Shown here: piece by piece, positions 33,273-42,022 of the stretch
How positions within the stretch are numbered: the stretch's first letter is position 1
Layout of the letters: each line of letters opens with the position of its first letter
NCBI GenBank assembly: GCA_900539855.1
Contig: UQDO01000005.1
Span: forward strand, 4,922-68,921
From: an uncultured Oscillospiraceae bacterium
GTDB taxonomy: Bacteria > Bacillota > Clostridia > Oscillospirales > Acutalibacteraceae
Reading direction: 5' to 3'
Length of the DNA: 64,000 nucleotides
The notes under the pieces: model-generated
Seen by the model: only the letters and a program-made list of their open reading frames with translations
Told to the model about the DNA's origin: nothing
The model's database searches: none
Made by a program: the position numbers and the translations under genes

Positions 33273-34199
33273 CTATTTCTCCTTTTTTGAAACTACAAAA
33301 GCGCGCCAGTTCTCACATTCGCACTCGTCTATTATAGTAAATCCGTATTTTGAAAAAGCGTCGGTAACGTCGTTCTCTCTGACGTCAATAATACCGGAGC
33401 ACATAAATACAGACCCCTCATGCATAAATCTTCCGACCGTCGGCAACAGTGATATTATAACATCCGCAACTATGTTTGCGCATACAACATCAAATGTGCC
33501 GCTTATTTTATCGCAAAGATCGCCCTCAATAAATTCTGTCTTATCCCCTACTCCGTTTATGTCGGCATTTTCCTTTGCGACCGAAACCGCAACAGGATCG
33601 ATATCAACGCCCTTGACACTTTCGGCGCCAAGCAAAGCCGCAGCAATACTTAGTATACCGCTTCCGCTGCCGATGTCAAGCATTGACGAGCCTTTTTTGA
33701 TATACTTCTGCAATTTTTGCAGGCACATTTTTGTTGTGGCATGTGTGCCCGTTCCGAAAGCGGCGCCCGGATCAATGCTCAGCACCACCGCATTTTTATC
33801 CTCAGGGTACGGCTCCCAGCTCGGTCTTATGATCAGCTTTTCACCTATTCTGGTCGTTTTGAAAAACTTTTTCCAGTTATCAGCCCACTGCTTTTCATCG
33901 ACAGTATCGGTATCGACCGCGTAATCAATGCCTTGTGCCTCATAGCGCTGCTTTAAGTATTCAATAGCCTCAAGCGGATTTTCCTCGCTGCTTATATATA
34001 TGTGTATTATGGATACCGTCCTGTCCTTATTTACAAGATCCTCGTCTATAAGATCGATATGCGCGATCTCCAGCGCGTCGCGCTCAAGCGATGAATAATC
34101 CTCTACATATATACCGTACGGCACGACCATATTGGCTATTGCTTCAGCCTCTTCGGTCAAACTCTGCGGTACTTTTATCTTTATCTCGGTCCACTCCAA
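33273..34199 (-). CDS. prmA: ribosomal protein L11 methyltransferase
   Basis: The 308-residue protein has an N-terminal substrate domain starting EWTEIKIKVP and a class I methyltransferase domain: PGAAFGTGTHATT, MLDIGSGSGILSIAAALLG, GVDIDPVAV and the NIVADV catalytic-type motif. It trimethylates L11. The usual family N-terminus sets the start at TTG 34199 (LEWTEI); the frame extends to 34253 without a better site. It is transcribed towards prfB, divergent from the P-type ATPase gene. Confidence 0.92.
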   Translation of the reverse strand: MEWTEIKIKVPQSLTEEAEAIANMVVPYGIYVEDYSSLERDALEIAHIDLIDEDLVNKDRTVSIIHIYISSEENPLEAIEYLKQRYEAQGIDYAVDTDTVDEKQWADNWKKFFKTTRIGEKLIIRPSWEPYPEDKNAVVLSIDPGAAFGTGTHATTKMCLQKLQKYIKKGSSMLDIGSGSGILSIAAALLGAESVKGVDIDPVAVSVAKENADINGVGDKTEFIEGDLCDKISGTFDVVCANIVADVIISLLPTVGRFMHEGSVFMCSGIIDVRENDVTDAFSKYGFTIIDECECENWRAFVVSKKEK

Positions 34200-34298
34200 A
34201 GGGATGCCCGCCTTTCCTTTATATGCATTTATGTTTTTACTATTGTAACACAATAAACTCCAGAAATAAACAACAAATTCACTATTTAATTAAAATAA

Positions 34299-34327
34299 TT
34301 GATTTTTGCCTCGGTTTGTTGTATAAT
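34299..34327 (+). promoter_or_regulatory. promoter for the P-type ATPase gene
   Basis: TTGATT (34299-34304) and TATAAT (34322-34327) are 17 bases apart, 49 bases before the start codon at 34376. Confidence 0.78.
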
Positions 34328-34375
34328 CATCGTGAGTATAAGGTCCTGTTAACATTTTATGGAAATGGTGATTAT

Positions 34376-36979
34376 ATGATCTGGCACAGTGCTACTGCCG
34401 ATGAAGTCATAAAAGAACTGAATACTGACCGTGAAAAAGGCTTGTCAAATGATAAAGCCTCGGAAAGGCTGAAGGAATGCGGTAGGAACCTCTCGGTCAA
34501 CAAAGATGAGATCAGTCGTCGGTCTGCTGTCATAAAGCAGCTCCAGAAGCCGGCGGTAATAATACTTCTCGCTTTACTTGTGATATACATACTCCGCGAG
34601 CTTGTAACCGGACGCAACGACTTTTTGCTGCCTGCAGTGACATTCCTTGCCGTTTGCGCCAAGGAAGCGCTTTGCGTGTGGTTTGAATACCGGTCACGCA
34701 ATATGCTTTCATCTCTGCAGAACCGCCGTCATGTCTCTGCCAAGGTCATCCGCGGCGGAAAGAAGCTGTCTATAGAGGGCGACCATGTCGTCCCCGGTGA
34801 TATCCTGCTGCTTTGTGCCGGTGATTACATACCTGCGGACGCAAGGTTAATTGAAGCATACGGTCTGCGCTGTGACGAATCGGTGCTTTTCGGCGAAAAG
34901 GACACTGTCGTGGTACCCAAAGATCAGACTGCCGTGCTTGACGACATAACGCCCATTGCGGAACGCACCAATATGGTGTACTGCGGCTGTCACTGCATGA
35001 CCGGCACTGCCGTTGCAGTTGTCGTCGGCACCGGTGACAACGCCGAGATCAGAAGGTCTGTCATTAAGGACAAAGTGTTTTTCCATAAAGGCGTTCAGGA
35101 CAAGATAAACGATCGCTACAGCGATTTTTCAAAGGTATTCCGTGCCGCCGCACTTTTTGCCGGAGCACTCATAGTGGTGACAGGCACCTTTGCGACCGGC
35201 GGCATCATAGGCTGGGGCAAGTTTTTGGAGGCGCTCATTGCGGCAGTTGCATTTTATATCGCCGTTGTGCCCGGCAGCTTCCCGACACGCATCGCCTGCC
35301 TTATGGCGCTCGGTATAAAACGCCTTGAAAAGGACAAGGCGTCAATTTTCAACCCACAGACCGTCGAAAAGCTGGCAGGTGTGACCGTTATATGCTCCGA
35401 TAAGACCGGTACCTTAACACAGAACCGCATGGTTCTGCAAAAGGTATACGACGGTGAAAACATCGTTGATCTCGGAACCGGCGCAATTTCAAGACAATGC
35501 GAAATTGCCATGCGTTTCGGCTCACTTTCATGCGATTTTACCGAAGGCACGGAGCCTGATCACACCGAAGCCGCCATAATGTCGGCAGCGGCACGGTACT
35601 TAAACATTGTAAAGCAGGATTTTGACACCGAATTTCCGCGCGTCACCTCAATTGCCCTCACTCCCGAACGCAAAATAAAAACTACGGTAAATATGATAGA
35701 GGGCAGGATATTTGATATAGTAAGAGGAGCGCCAGATATCATACTTGACCGCTGTGCGTCGGCAGACCGGGAAAAGGTCAAAAAGGCTTATGAGCAGATG
35801 TGCAGCGAGGGACTGAGAGTTCTCGCAATATCTTATAAAATACTTGACGCGCTGCCGTCCGATCCAAGACCGGAATCACTTGAATATGACCTGCAATTCT
35901 TAGGGCTTTTCGGAATTGCCGACCGTGAGCGCCGCGGCATTGTATCCGACATTGCTCTTTGCAGGCATGCCGGTATATCGACCGTCATGTTCACGGGCGA
36001 TCACATTAACACAGCTGAGACGCAGGCTAAAAAAATGGGAATACTGAGCGACGGGGACGTTGCGGTCACTGGAGAGCAGCTTGACAACCTCAATGACGAT
36101 GAGCTGGCTGCCGCCGCACCTAAAATTAAGGTATGCGCAAGAATATCGTCAGATCAGCGCATACGCATGGTAGAAGCGCTGCACAAAAACGGTGAAACCG
36201 TGCTGCTGACCGCCGACAGTGCGGCAAACTACGCAGCCATGTCTTATGCTGACGTCGGATGCGCCATGGGCAAAACCGGAACCGATGTTGCTAAGGGTAA
36301 CGCGGACCTCATCGTATACGACGACAGTTATTCGTCGATAGTAAAGACAATAAGAAACGCAAGAGGCATATTCGGAAACTTCTGTAAATATACAAATTAT
36401 TATCTCACACTCTGCGTAAGCGTATTTTTGACCATGATATGCGGCACTATAATATTCGGAAGCCTTTATATGCCGACACCTCTGATTATAATAGGCGCAA
36501 TATTTGCACTGGTTTTCCCCATCGCTTCGATCGGCTACGAAACGGCAGATAGAAGTATAATGGATGCTGCACCGAGAACGGTCGGCGAAAAGATGTTTGA
36601 CCGGCGGTCGATCATCATGTCGGCTTTGTCCGGCATTGCCGTGGCTGCCGTTCCGGTAATAGTCTCGCTGCTTACAAAAAGCGACCCCGGCTCGGGAGCG
36701 GTAACCTTCGTTTCCTTAGTGCTTTCACTCATATTTTATATGTTTGCAACGCGTTCACCCGAACCGTTTTTCAAACGTATAATTCATAACAGATTCATGT
36801 TGACAATTTCAGGTCTCTGCGTTATAATTTCGGTAGTGATAGCAGCAACACCGGCAGGTCAGCTTTTCGGGCTGCACACAGCGGAGTTTTCGAGTTGGAT
36901 ACCGGCGCTGCTGGTTCCGTTCGCAATACCGTTCGTTTTTGAAATATTAAAACTGTTCGGTATTACAGTCAATAAGTGA
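34376..36979 (+). CDS. P2-like P-type ATPase with degenerate motifs
   Basis: The 867-residue protein has the layout of Ca2+/Na+/K+-type pumps: cation N-domain, membrane spans near 55-95, a PGDILLLCAGDYIPAD actuator region, the phosphorylation motif with Asp342 (SDKTGTLTQN), RGAPDII in the N domain and TGDHINTA in the P domain, then about six C-terminal spans. Key sites differ from the family: TGE is FGE (172-174), PEGLP in span 4 is PGSFP (299-303), and the TGDGxND hinge is TADSAAN (612-618). Transport or even turnover may be altered. Start ATG 34376 follows GGAAATGGTG. Confidence 0.85.
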   Translation: MIWHSATADEVIKELNTDREKGLSNDKASERLKECGRNLSVNKDEISRRSAVIKQLQKPAVIILLALLVIYILRELVTGRNDFLLPAVTFLAVCAKEALCVWFEYRSRNMLSSLQNRRHVSAKVIRGGKKLSIEGDHVVPGDILLLCAGDYIPADARLIEAYGLRCDESVLFGEKDTVVVPKDQTAVLDDITPIAERTNMVYCGCHCMTGTAVAVVVGTGDNAEIRRSVIKDKVFFHKGVQDKINDRYSDFSKVFRAAALFAGALIVVTGTFATGGIIGWGKFLEALIAAVAFYIAVVPGSFPTRIACLMALGIKRLEKDKASIFNPQTVEKLAGVTVICSDKTGTLTQNRMVLQKVYDGENIVDLGTGAISRQCEIAMRFGSLSCDFTEGTEPDHTEAAIMSAAARYLNIVKQDFDTEFPRVTSIALTPERKIKTTVNMIEGRIFDIVRGAPDIILDRCASADREKVKKAYEQMCSEGLRVLAISYKILDALPSDPRPESLEYDLQFLGLFGIADRERRGIVSDIALCRHAGISTVMFTGDHINTAETQAKKMGILSDGDVAVTGEQLDNLNDDELAAAAPKIKVCARISSDQRIRMVEALHKNGETVLLTADSAANYAAMSYADVGCAMGKTGTDVAKGNADLIVYDDSYSSIVKTIRNARGIFGNFCKYTNYYLTLCVSVFLTMICGTIIFGSLYMPTPLIIIGAIFALVFPIASIGYETADRSIMDAAPRTVGEKMFDRRSIIMSALSGIAVAAVPVIVSLLTKSDPGSGAVTFVSLVLSLIFYMFATRSPEPFFKRIIHNRFMLTISGLCVIISVVIAATPAGQLFGLHTAEFSSWIPALLVPFAIPFVFEILKLFGITVNK

Positions 36980-37003
36980 TTGCAGCTTCAAAATATGTAT
37001 ATA

Positions 37004-37047
37004 ACGCACTGTTTTTCTTTTAACCGGAAAAACGGTGCGTGAATTTT
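37004..37047 (+). terminator. terminator after the P-type ATPase gene
   Basis: ACGCACTGTTTTT pairs with AAAAACGGTGCGT (37004-37016 and 37028-37040, one G-T pair) and is followed by TTTTT at 37043-37047. It separates the P-type ATPase from the V-ATPase operon, although no clear new promoter is seen before 37085. Confidence 0.75.
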
Positions 37048-37084
37048 TAAGACATGTTCTGTTCATAAAAAAGAGGTGCTCCAG

Positions 37085-37429
37085 ATGAAAAAATATATTG
37101 ATATTGAAGAAAACAGACACCTTGAAAGCGTCATCGACCGGCTGATCAGCGCCGACGAGGATGCGAGAAGGTTGACCGATCAGGCTGTCCTTGAAAAAAA
37201 GAAGGTTGAGGAATCAATCACCGAAAAAAAGGCTGCAATAAAGGAAAAATACCTCGAAAAGGCAAGAAAAAGAGTTGATGACATAAAGCTTGAGGAAAAT
37301 ACAGCACTGAATTCGGCTATAGAAAGACTTGAAAATAACTTTACAAAAAACACCGCCGAATTGAGCGCGGAAGCAAAAAAAAATATTGATAAATGGGCTG
37401 ACGAAATTTTTGAAAGGGTCATTTCTTAA
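37085..37429 (+). CDS. V/A-type ATPase peripheral stalk subunit (G/H, NtpF-like)
   Basis: The 114-residue protein is almost entirely a charged coiled coil (IDRLISADEDARRLTDQAVL, KKKVEESITEKKAAIKEKYL). This matches AhaH/NtpF, which pairs with subunit E to form the stator. Small size, lack of other motifs and first place in the operon support the call; sequence alone would be weak. GAGGTG lies 6 bases before ATG 37085, preferred over 37076. Confidence 0.78.
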   Translation: MKKYIDIEENRHLESVIDRLISADEDARRLTDQAVLEKKKVEESITEKKAAIKEKYLEKARKRVDDIKLEENTALNSAIERLENNFTKNTAELSAEAKKNIDKWADEIFERVIS

Positions 37430-37474
37430 AACTCATGGCGTTTACCGCTTGTAATGAAAGACGGAGGTGGTACG

Positions 37475-38521
37475 ATGCAGGACAAGGCGCTGAATTCAAT
37501 CACATCAAAAATACGCGCAAAATACGGAAAAATGCTGACGTTTTCCGACTACAAACAGCTGTCAGGTCTCTCGTCAGTGTCTGAGATAGCATCGTATCTC
37601 AGAACGCGCACAAAATATTCCGAAGCGCTCTCCGGCGCGAACGACTCTGCCATTCACAGGGATCACCTTGAGGACATGCTGAAAAAGTACCGGATATCGG
37701 AGACAGCTTCGATCTGCCGGTTTGAGAGGTCGGTCGGCGATGAATTGTTCCGGTTCACGGTCCGGCGCGAGGAAGCCGACGCACTGCTGCAATTTATAAG
37801 GCTGCTGTACGCAAACAATACCGAAAGCTACATTCCGAAATTATCATATACACTTGACAAGTATTCGAATATAGATTTTGTAGGACTTTGCAATGTCAAG
37901 GATGTAAGCGGCATGAGGAACTTTTTATCGGCGACGGATTTCCGCACTGCCGCACTGCTTATGAGCGATGACTCCCCTGCCGATTTTGATATTATTGAAA
38001 CGGCGTTTGAGCGCGTGGTTTACGAAACGGCGTTTAAAAGCATCGCCACTTATTCCGATGAGTCGGCAAGACAGTCACTCAAAAATATGCTGATCCTTAC
38101 GGCAGAGCTTTCCGATTGCTCTGTAATAATAAGGGGCAAGCGGTATTACGGGGCTGCTCCCGATGATATAGGTCCCGACCTTTTAGGATACACATATCTG
38201 ATTCCGCAAAAAACATTCAAAAAAATGCTTATAGCGGAAAATGCCGACGCAGCTGAGGATATTTTTAAGAACACAGGCTACTCCCGTTATATAGAACGTT
38301 TCGGCACTGCCGATCCGGATGAGCTGAGGCTGATGATACTTCACAGCCTCGCCTCCCACAACATCCACTTCTCATCGTCGCCGCCTGTCGTTATGATGAG
38401 CTATTTTGCAGAGCTTGACATTGAAACTGCAAATCTCATACGAATAATAGAAGGGGTCAGATACAAAGTCAGCCCCGAACAGATATTGGGCAATATTATT
38501 GCAAGAACGGAGGGAAATTAA
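37475..38521 (+). CDS. ntpC: V/A-type ATPase subunit C
   Basis: This 348-residue all-helical protein matches the V-ATPase C/AhaC family (YGKMLTFSDYKQLSGLSSVSEIASYL at the N-terminus, ENLIRIIEGVRYKVSPEQI-like TANLIRIIEGVRYKVSP at the C-terminus). It links the central shaft to the membrane ring. GGAGGTGG precedes ATG 37475. In many operons C lies after E; here it precedes subunit I. Its end overlaps the GGAGGG site of the next gene. Confidence 0.88.
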   Translation: MQDKALNSITSKIRAKYGKMLTFSDYKQLSGLSSVSEIASYLRTRTKYSEALSGANDSAIHRDHLEDMLKKYRISETASICRFERSVGDELFRFTVRREEADALLQFIRLLYANNTESYIPKLSYTLDKYSNIDFVGLCNVKDVSGMRNFLSATDFRTAALLMSDDSPADFDIIETAFERVVYETAFKSIATYSDESARQSLKNMLILTAELSDCSVIIRGKRYYGAAPDDIGPDLLGYTYLIPQKTFKKMLIAENADAAEDIFKNTGYSRYIERFGTADPDELRLMILHSLASHNIHFSSSPPVVMMSYFAELDIETANLIRIIEGVRYKVSPEQILGNIIARTEGN

Positions 38522-38522
38522 A

Positions 38523-40520
38523 ATGCCGGTCGAAAAAATGGTTATGGCGAATATTGTCGGCCCTTTTGATATGCTGACAAAGGCCGTTGAAAAGGTTATT
38601 GATGCCGGCTGCTTCCATCCGGAATCCGCGACCGAGCTTATGAATACAAAGGATTTTAAAAGTATCAACGAAGAAAATCCGTATTCCGCAAAGCTGCAGC
38701 GAATGAAGGATCTGTACACGCTTTTCGGTGCCAAGCCGGGAGCTGCATCGGCAAAAGGAACAAACAGCGATCATATACCGGGTGAAAAGCTCGAACGCCT
38801 GAACGCTTCACTGGCTGATCTCGGTATATCGCTTGACTGTGACTGCGGCGGTGATATTACACCGGATGATTACCTTACGATACTTGAAAACGCGGTTCAC
38901 AGCATTCAGGACAAACGCAAAAATTCGGAAGACAGACTGTCCGAGCTTCAGAAGTCGGCTGAACAGCTCGCTCATTTTACAGGGTTTGACTTTGATGTCG
39001 AGCGCGCGCACAAAACCGCCTACATTCATTTCCGCTTTGGCAGGATGCCGGTTGAAAGCGTGGAAAAACTGAAGCACTACGGCGATGAGATAAGTTCGCT
39101 CTTTGTCCCCTGTTCCGAGGACGGCGAATACTGCTGGGGACTATACCTTACACCGGTCTCGAAAATAGAAAAGGCTGACCGTATATTTGCGTCGCTCTTC
39201 TTTGAAAGACTTCATCTGCCGCGTGAAAAAGGCACCCCGGCTGAGATATACGACGATACATTGCATGATATAGAACAGCTGAACTGCGAGCTTGCCTCCG
39301 AAAGCGAAACCATAAACGGCATTTTTGCCGACAACCGCGACGAATTTGACGCAATATATGCCGAGACCGAAAGACTTTACGAGATAAGCGAAGCCAAAAG
39401 GTACGCTACAAAATTCAAAAACACATTCATGCTGGTGGGTTGGATACCGAAAAGTGCCGAAAAAAGCTTTTCCGATACCTTAACAGCGATTGACGGCGTA
39501 AGCGTTGACTTTGACGAAAGCGGTAACACAAGGGTACAGCCGCCTACAAAGCTGAAAAATTGCAAGGTATTCAGACCATTCCAGTTTTTTGTTGAAATAT
39601 TCGGTGTCCCGTCGTACGGAGAGCTTGACCCGACCGCATTTTTAGGTCTGACCTATACACTGCTCTACGGCATAATGTTTGCAGATTTGGGTCAGGGACT
39701 GATACTTGCGCTGATAGGCTTTTTCATGTACCAGTTCATGCACATGGCACTCGGTAAAATACTGATACCTTGCGGTATATCAGGTGCCATATTCGGCACA
39801 GTATTCGGCAGTGTATTCGGATATGAGCACTGGCTCGATCCGCTTTATCACTCGCTTGGATTTGAAGAAAAGCCGTTTGAGGTCATGAACAGCGCGACAT
39901 ATCTGCTTGCCGCATCGATAGGAATAGGCGTTGTACTGGTTATAATCGCAATGTGTCTCAATATTGCTTCAAGCATTAAACGGCGCGATATCGGGGGTGC
40001 TCTCTTCGGCGCCAACGGCGTTGTAGGAATAGTGATGTATTCCTCGATAATTCTGCTTATAGCCCAGATGTTTATAAGCTACAGCATCAACAACACGCTG
40101 CTTGCGGTTCTCGGCATCGCCCTGCCGGCACTGCTGATCTTCTTAAAGGAACCGCTGTCAGATCTCATATCGGGCAAAAAATTCAAGCCCGACAGCATCG
40201 GCGACTTTATACTGGTCAATTTCTTCGAGCTGTTTGAGGTCGTACTGAGCTATATGACAAACACTCTGAGCTTTTTGCGTGTCGGCGCGTTCGTCCTTAT
40301 ACATTCAGGCATGATGACGGCATTTATGGCAATAGCCGATCTGTTCGGCGGCGGAGTACCGACAGCCATAATGATGGTCATAGGAAATGTATTCGTAATA
40401 GCACTTGAAGGACTGCTTGTGGGAATACAGGTCTTAAGGCTTGAATTCTACGAAATGTTCAGCCGCTACTATGACGGCTCGGGCAAAAACTTTTCACCTC
40501 TTATATTCAGGGCAATTTAA
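38523..40520 (+). CDS. ntpI: V/A-type ATPase subunit I (a subunit)
   Basis: The 665-residue protein has a soluble N-terminal half with coiled-coil segments and a membrane half from about residue 350 with seven or eight spans (ADLGQGLILALIGFFMY, LNIASSIKRRDIGGALF, NTLSFLRVGAFVLIHSGMM). It forms the ion half-channels beside the K ring; the SFLRVGAF block holds the conserved essential Arg. ATG 38523 follows GGAGGG by 8 bases. Length and topology are standard. Confidence 0.93.
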   Translation: MPVEKMVMANIVGPFDMLTKAVEKVIDAGCFHPESATELMNTKDFKSINEENPYSAKLQRMKDLYTLFGAKPGAASAKGTNSDHIPGEKLERLNASLADLGISLDCDCGGDITPDDYLTILENAVHSIQDKRKNSEDRLSELQKSAEQLAHFTGFDFDVERAHKTAYIHFRFGRMPVESVEKLKHYGDEISSLFVPCSEDGEYCWGLYLTPVSKIEKADRIFASLFFERLHLPREKGTPAEIYDDTLHDIEQLNCELASESETINGIFADNRDEFDAIYAETERLYEISEAKRYATKFKNTFMLVGWIPKSAEKSFSDTLTAIDGVSVDFDESGNTRVQPPTKLKNCKVFRPFQFFVEIFGVPSYGELDPTAFLGLTYTLLYGIMFADLGQGLILALIGFFMYQFMHMALGKILIPCGISGAIFGTVFGSVFGYEHWLDPLYHSLGFEEKPFEVMNSATYLLAASIGIGVVLVIIAMCLNIASSIKRRDIGGALFGANGVVGIVMYSSIILLIAQMFISYSINNTLLAVLGIALPALLIFLKEPLSDLISGKKFKPDSIGDFILVNFFELFEVVLSYMTNTLSFLRVGAFVLIHSGMMTAFMAIADLFGGGVPTAIMMVIGNVFVIALEGLLVGIQVLRLEFYEMFSRYYDGSGKNFSPLIFRAI

Positions 40521-40551
40521 TTGAAATAAAGTATAAAAAGGAGTAATCAAT

Positions 40552-41067
40552 ATGTCATTTGTTTCTGTCATGGCTGTAGCCCTTCCGGTCGCAGCACTTA
40601 TTATCGCAGTAGTCGCCGGAGTTATCTGCATGAAAAAGACCGGTAACGGTAAAAAGGCATTTGTAAGACATTTTATAGTTCTCGGCGCGGCACTTGCCGT
40701 TTGCCTCATTTTCACCGGAGCCGTTTATGCAGCTGAGAGCACCGGAAATGACACGACAGCAACAGCAGCCGCAGTTTCAGAAGTCGCTGCAGATAGCGAA
40801 ACTGCCGCTGCATCTGCCAATTCCGGAGCAGGAATTGCAACGGGTCTCGGCTTTATAGGTGCTGCGATAGCCATAGGACTTGCCGCCGTAGGTGCCGGTA
40901 TTGCCCTTGCTGCCGGTGCTCCTGCCGCTATCGGAGCAGTAGCAGAGGATCCTAAATCATTCGGTAAATCAATGATATTCGTTGCACTCGGCGAAGCTGT
41001 CGCCATATACGGATTTATCATTGCATTCCTTATGATACTCAAGATACCCGATCTGCCCACACTTTGA
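40552..41067 (+). CDS. ntpK: V/A-type ATPase proteolipid subunit K (c ring), one ion-binding carboxylate
   Basis: The 171-residue protein has four hydrophobic segments: 4-27, 40-60, 94-122 and 141-163. Only the last hairpin looks like a working c subunit, with a Gly/Ala-rich helix (GAAIAIGLAAVGAGIALAAG) and Glu148 in VALGEAVAIYG. The first pair lacks an ion-binding acid and ends in a signal-like AVYAAES, followed by an Ala/Thr/Ser/Glu linker of about 32 residues. Such extended K subunits occur in Clostridia. AAAGGAG precedes the start. Confidence 0.9.
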   Translation: MSFVSVMAVALPVAALIIAVVAGVICMKKTGNGKKAFVRHFIVLGAALAVCLIFTGAVYAAESTGNDTTATAAAVSEVAADSETAAASANSGAGIATGLGFIGAAIAIGLAAVGAGIALAAGAPAAIGAVAEDPKSFGKSMIFVALGEAVAIYGFIIAFLMILKIPDLPTL

Positions 41068-41086
41068 TTTTAAAGAGGTCAGACTT

Positions 41087-41395
41087 ATGCATTTCATGCT
41101 GATAAGCGACAACCATGACACGTTGGTCGGTATGCGGCTGGCAGGCATCGAGGGCTGCATTGCCTCGACGCCGGATGAAGTTAGAAAAGCGCTGAATGAG
41201 TATTCAGCCGACCCTTCAACCGGTATAATTCTCATCACCGAGGCGCTCAGTAAAATGTGCGAATCGGAAATCGATCATTTCAAGCTGCATACGGCAAAGC
41301 CTCTTATCGTTGTTATTCCCGACCGGCACTCTGACGGGCGTGACAGCGATTCGGTCATGCGCTATGTACGCGAGGCAATAGGCATAAAAATATAA
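41087..41395 (+). CDS. ntpG: V/A-type ATPase subunit F
   Basis: The 102-residue Rossmann-like protein (MHFMLISDNHDTLVGMRLAGI, IILITEALSKMCESEI, KPLIVVIPDRH) matches the central-stalk subunit F (NtpG/AhaF). It binds subunit D in the rotor. AGAGGTC lies just upstream. Position between K and E is compatible with V/A-ATPase operons. Confidence 0.88.
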   Translation: MHFMLISDNHDTLVGMRLAGIEGCIASTPDEVRKALNEYSADPSTGIILITEALSKMCESEIDHFKLHTAKPLIVVIPDRHSDGRDSDSVMRYVREAIGIKI

Positions 41396-41415
41396 GCAGA
41401 GGATTGGAGACCGTC

Positions 41416-42012
41416 ATGCCTAACGAAAAAAGCATCAACAGCCTTCTTGGGGCAATTGCGTCAGAGGCTGAGGCTGAGAAAGAAAAAATCAAACATGAGA
41501 CCGGCAAATTCGTCGAAAAGCAGATAAATGACGCCGAAAAGGATGCGCTTGCCGAAAGCTATGACCTTATAAGATCCGAAACCCTTAAGGTCAGAAGTGA
41601 TTATGGAAAGGCTGTCACGGCAAAGCGCATCGAGCTTGGCAACAGAATGCTGCTTGACCGCAACAACATAAAAGACGCTGTTTTTTCAAACGTTAAGGAG
41701 CGCATTTTAAAATTCAAGGCGTCCGATGACTATAAAAAATTTCTGCTCAAAAGCTTTGAGCAGTGTACCGCGGCTTTAGGCGGTGATAGCTTCACGGTTT
41801 CATTTTCAAAGGATGATCTGCCTCTCGCAGAAACTTTAAAAGCATCCGGCATTGATTTTGATGCGGTATGTGACGACTCGATAAAGCTCGGCGGCATCAA
41901 GGTTATGTCGCGTGACGGCAAGCTGACCGCTGACGACACGCTTGATACACGACTTGCCTCGGAAGCCGAATGGTTCGAAAAAAATTCCGGACTCGTTATC
42001 CGCAAAGCTTAA
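41416..42012 (+). CDS. ntpE: V/A-type ATPase subunit E
   Basis: The 198-residue protein has a long N-terminal helix rich in Glu/Lys (SEAEAEKEKIKHETGKFV) and a globular C-terminal domain, the layout of stator subunit E, which pairs with the G/H-type first gene. ATG 41416 (MPNEKSIN) behind GGAG is preferred over TTG 41404. Subunit A starts 10 bases after its stop. Confidence 0.85.
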   Translation: MPNEKSINSLLGAIASEAEAEKEKIKHETGKFVEKQINDAEKDALAESYDLIRSETLKVRSDYGKAVTAKRIELGNRMLLDRNNIKDAVFSNVKERILKFKASDDYKKFLLKSFEQCTAALGGDSFTVSFSKDDLPLAETLKASGIDFDAVCDDSIKLGGIKVMSRDGKLTADDTLDTRLASEAEWFEKNSGLVIRKA

Positions 42013-42022
42013 GGTGAACAGT

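Noticed and set aside
38372..38774. Minus-strand ORFs of 120 and 92 aa in the V/A-ATPase operon
   Set aside because: Antisense to subunits C and I; no independent signal.
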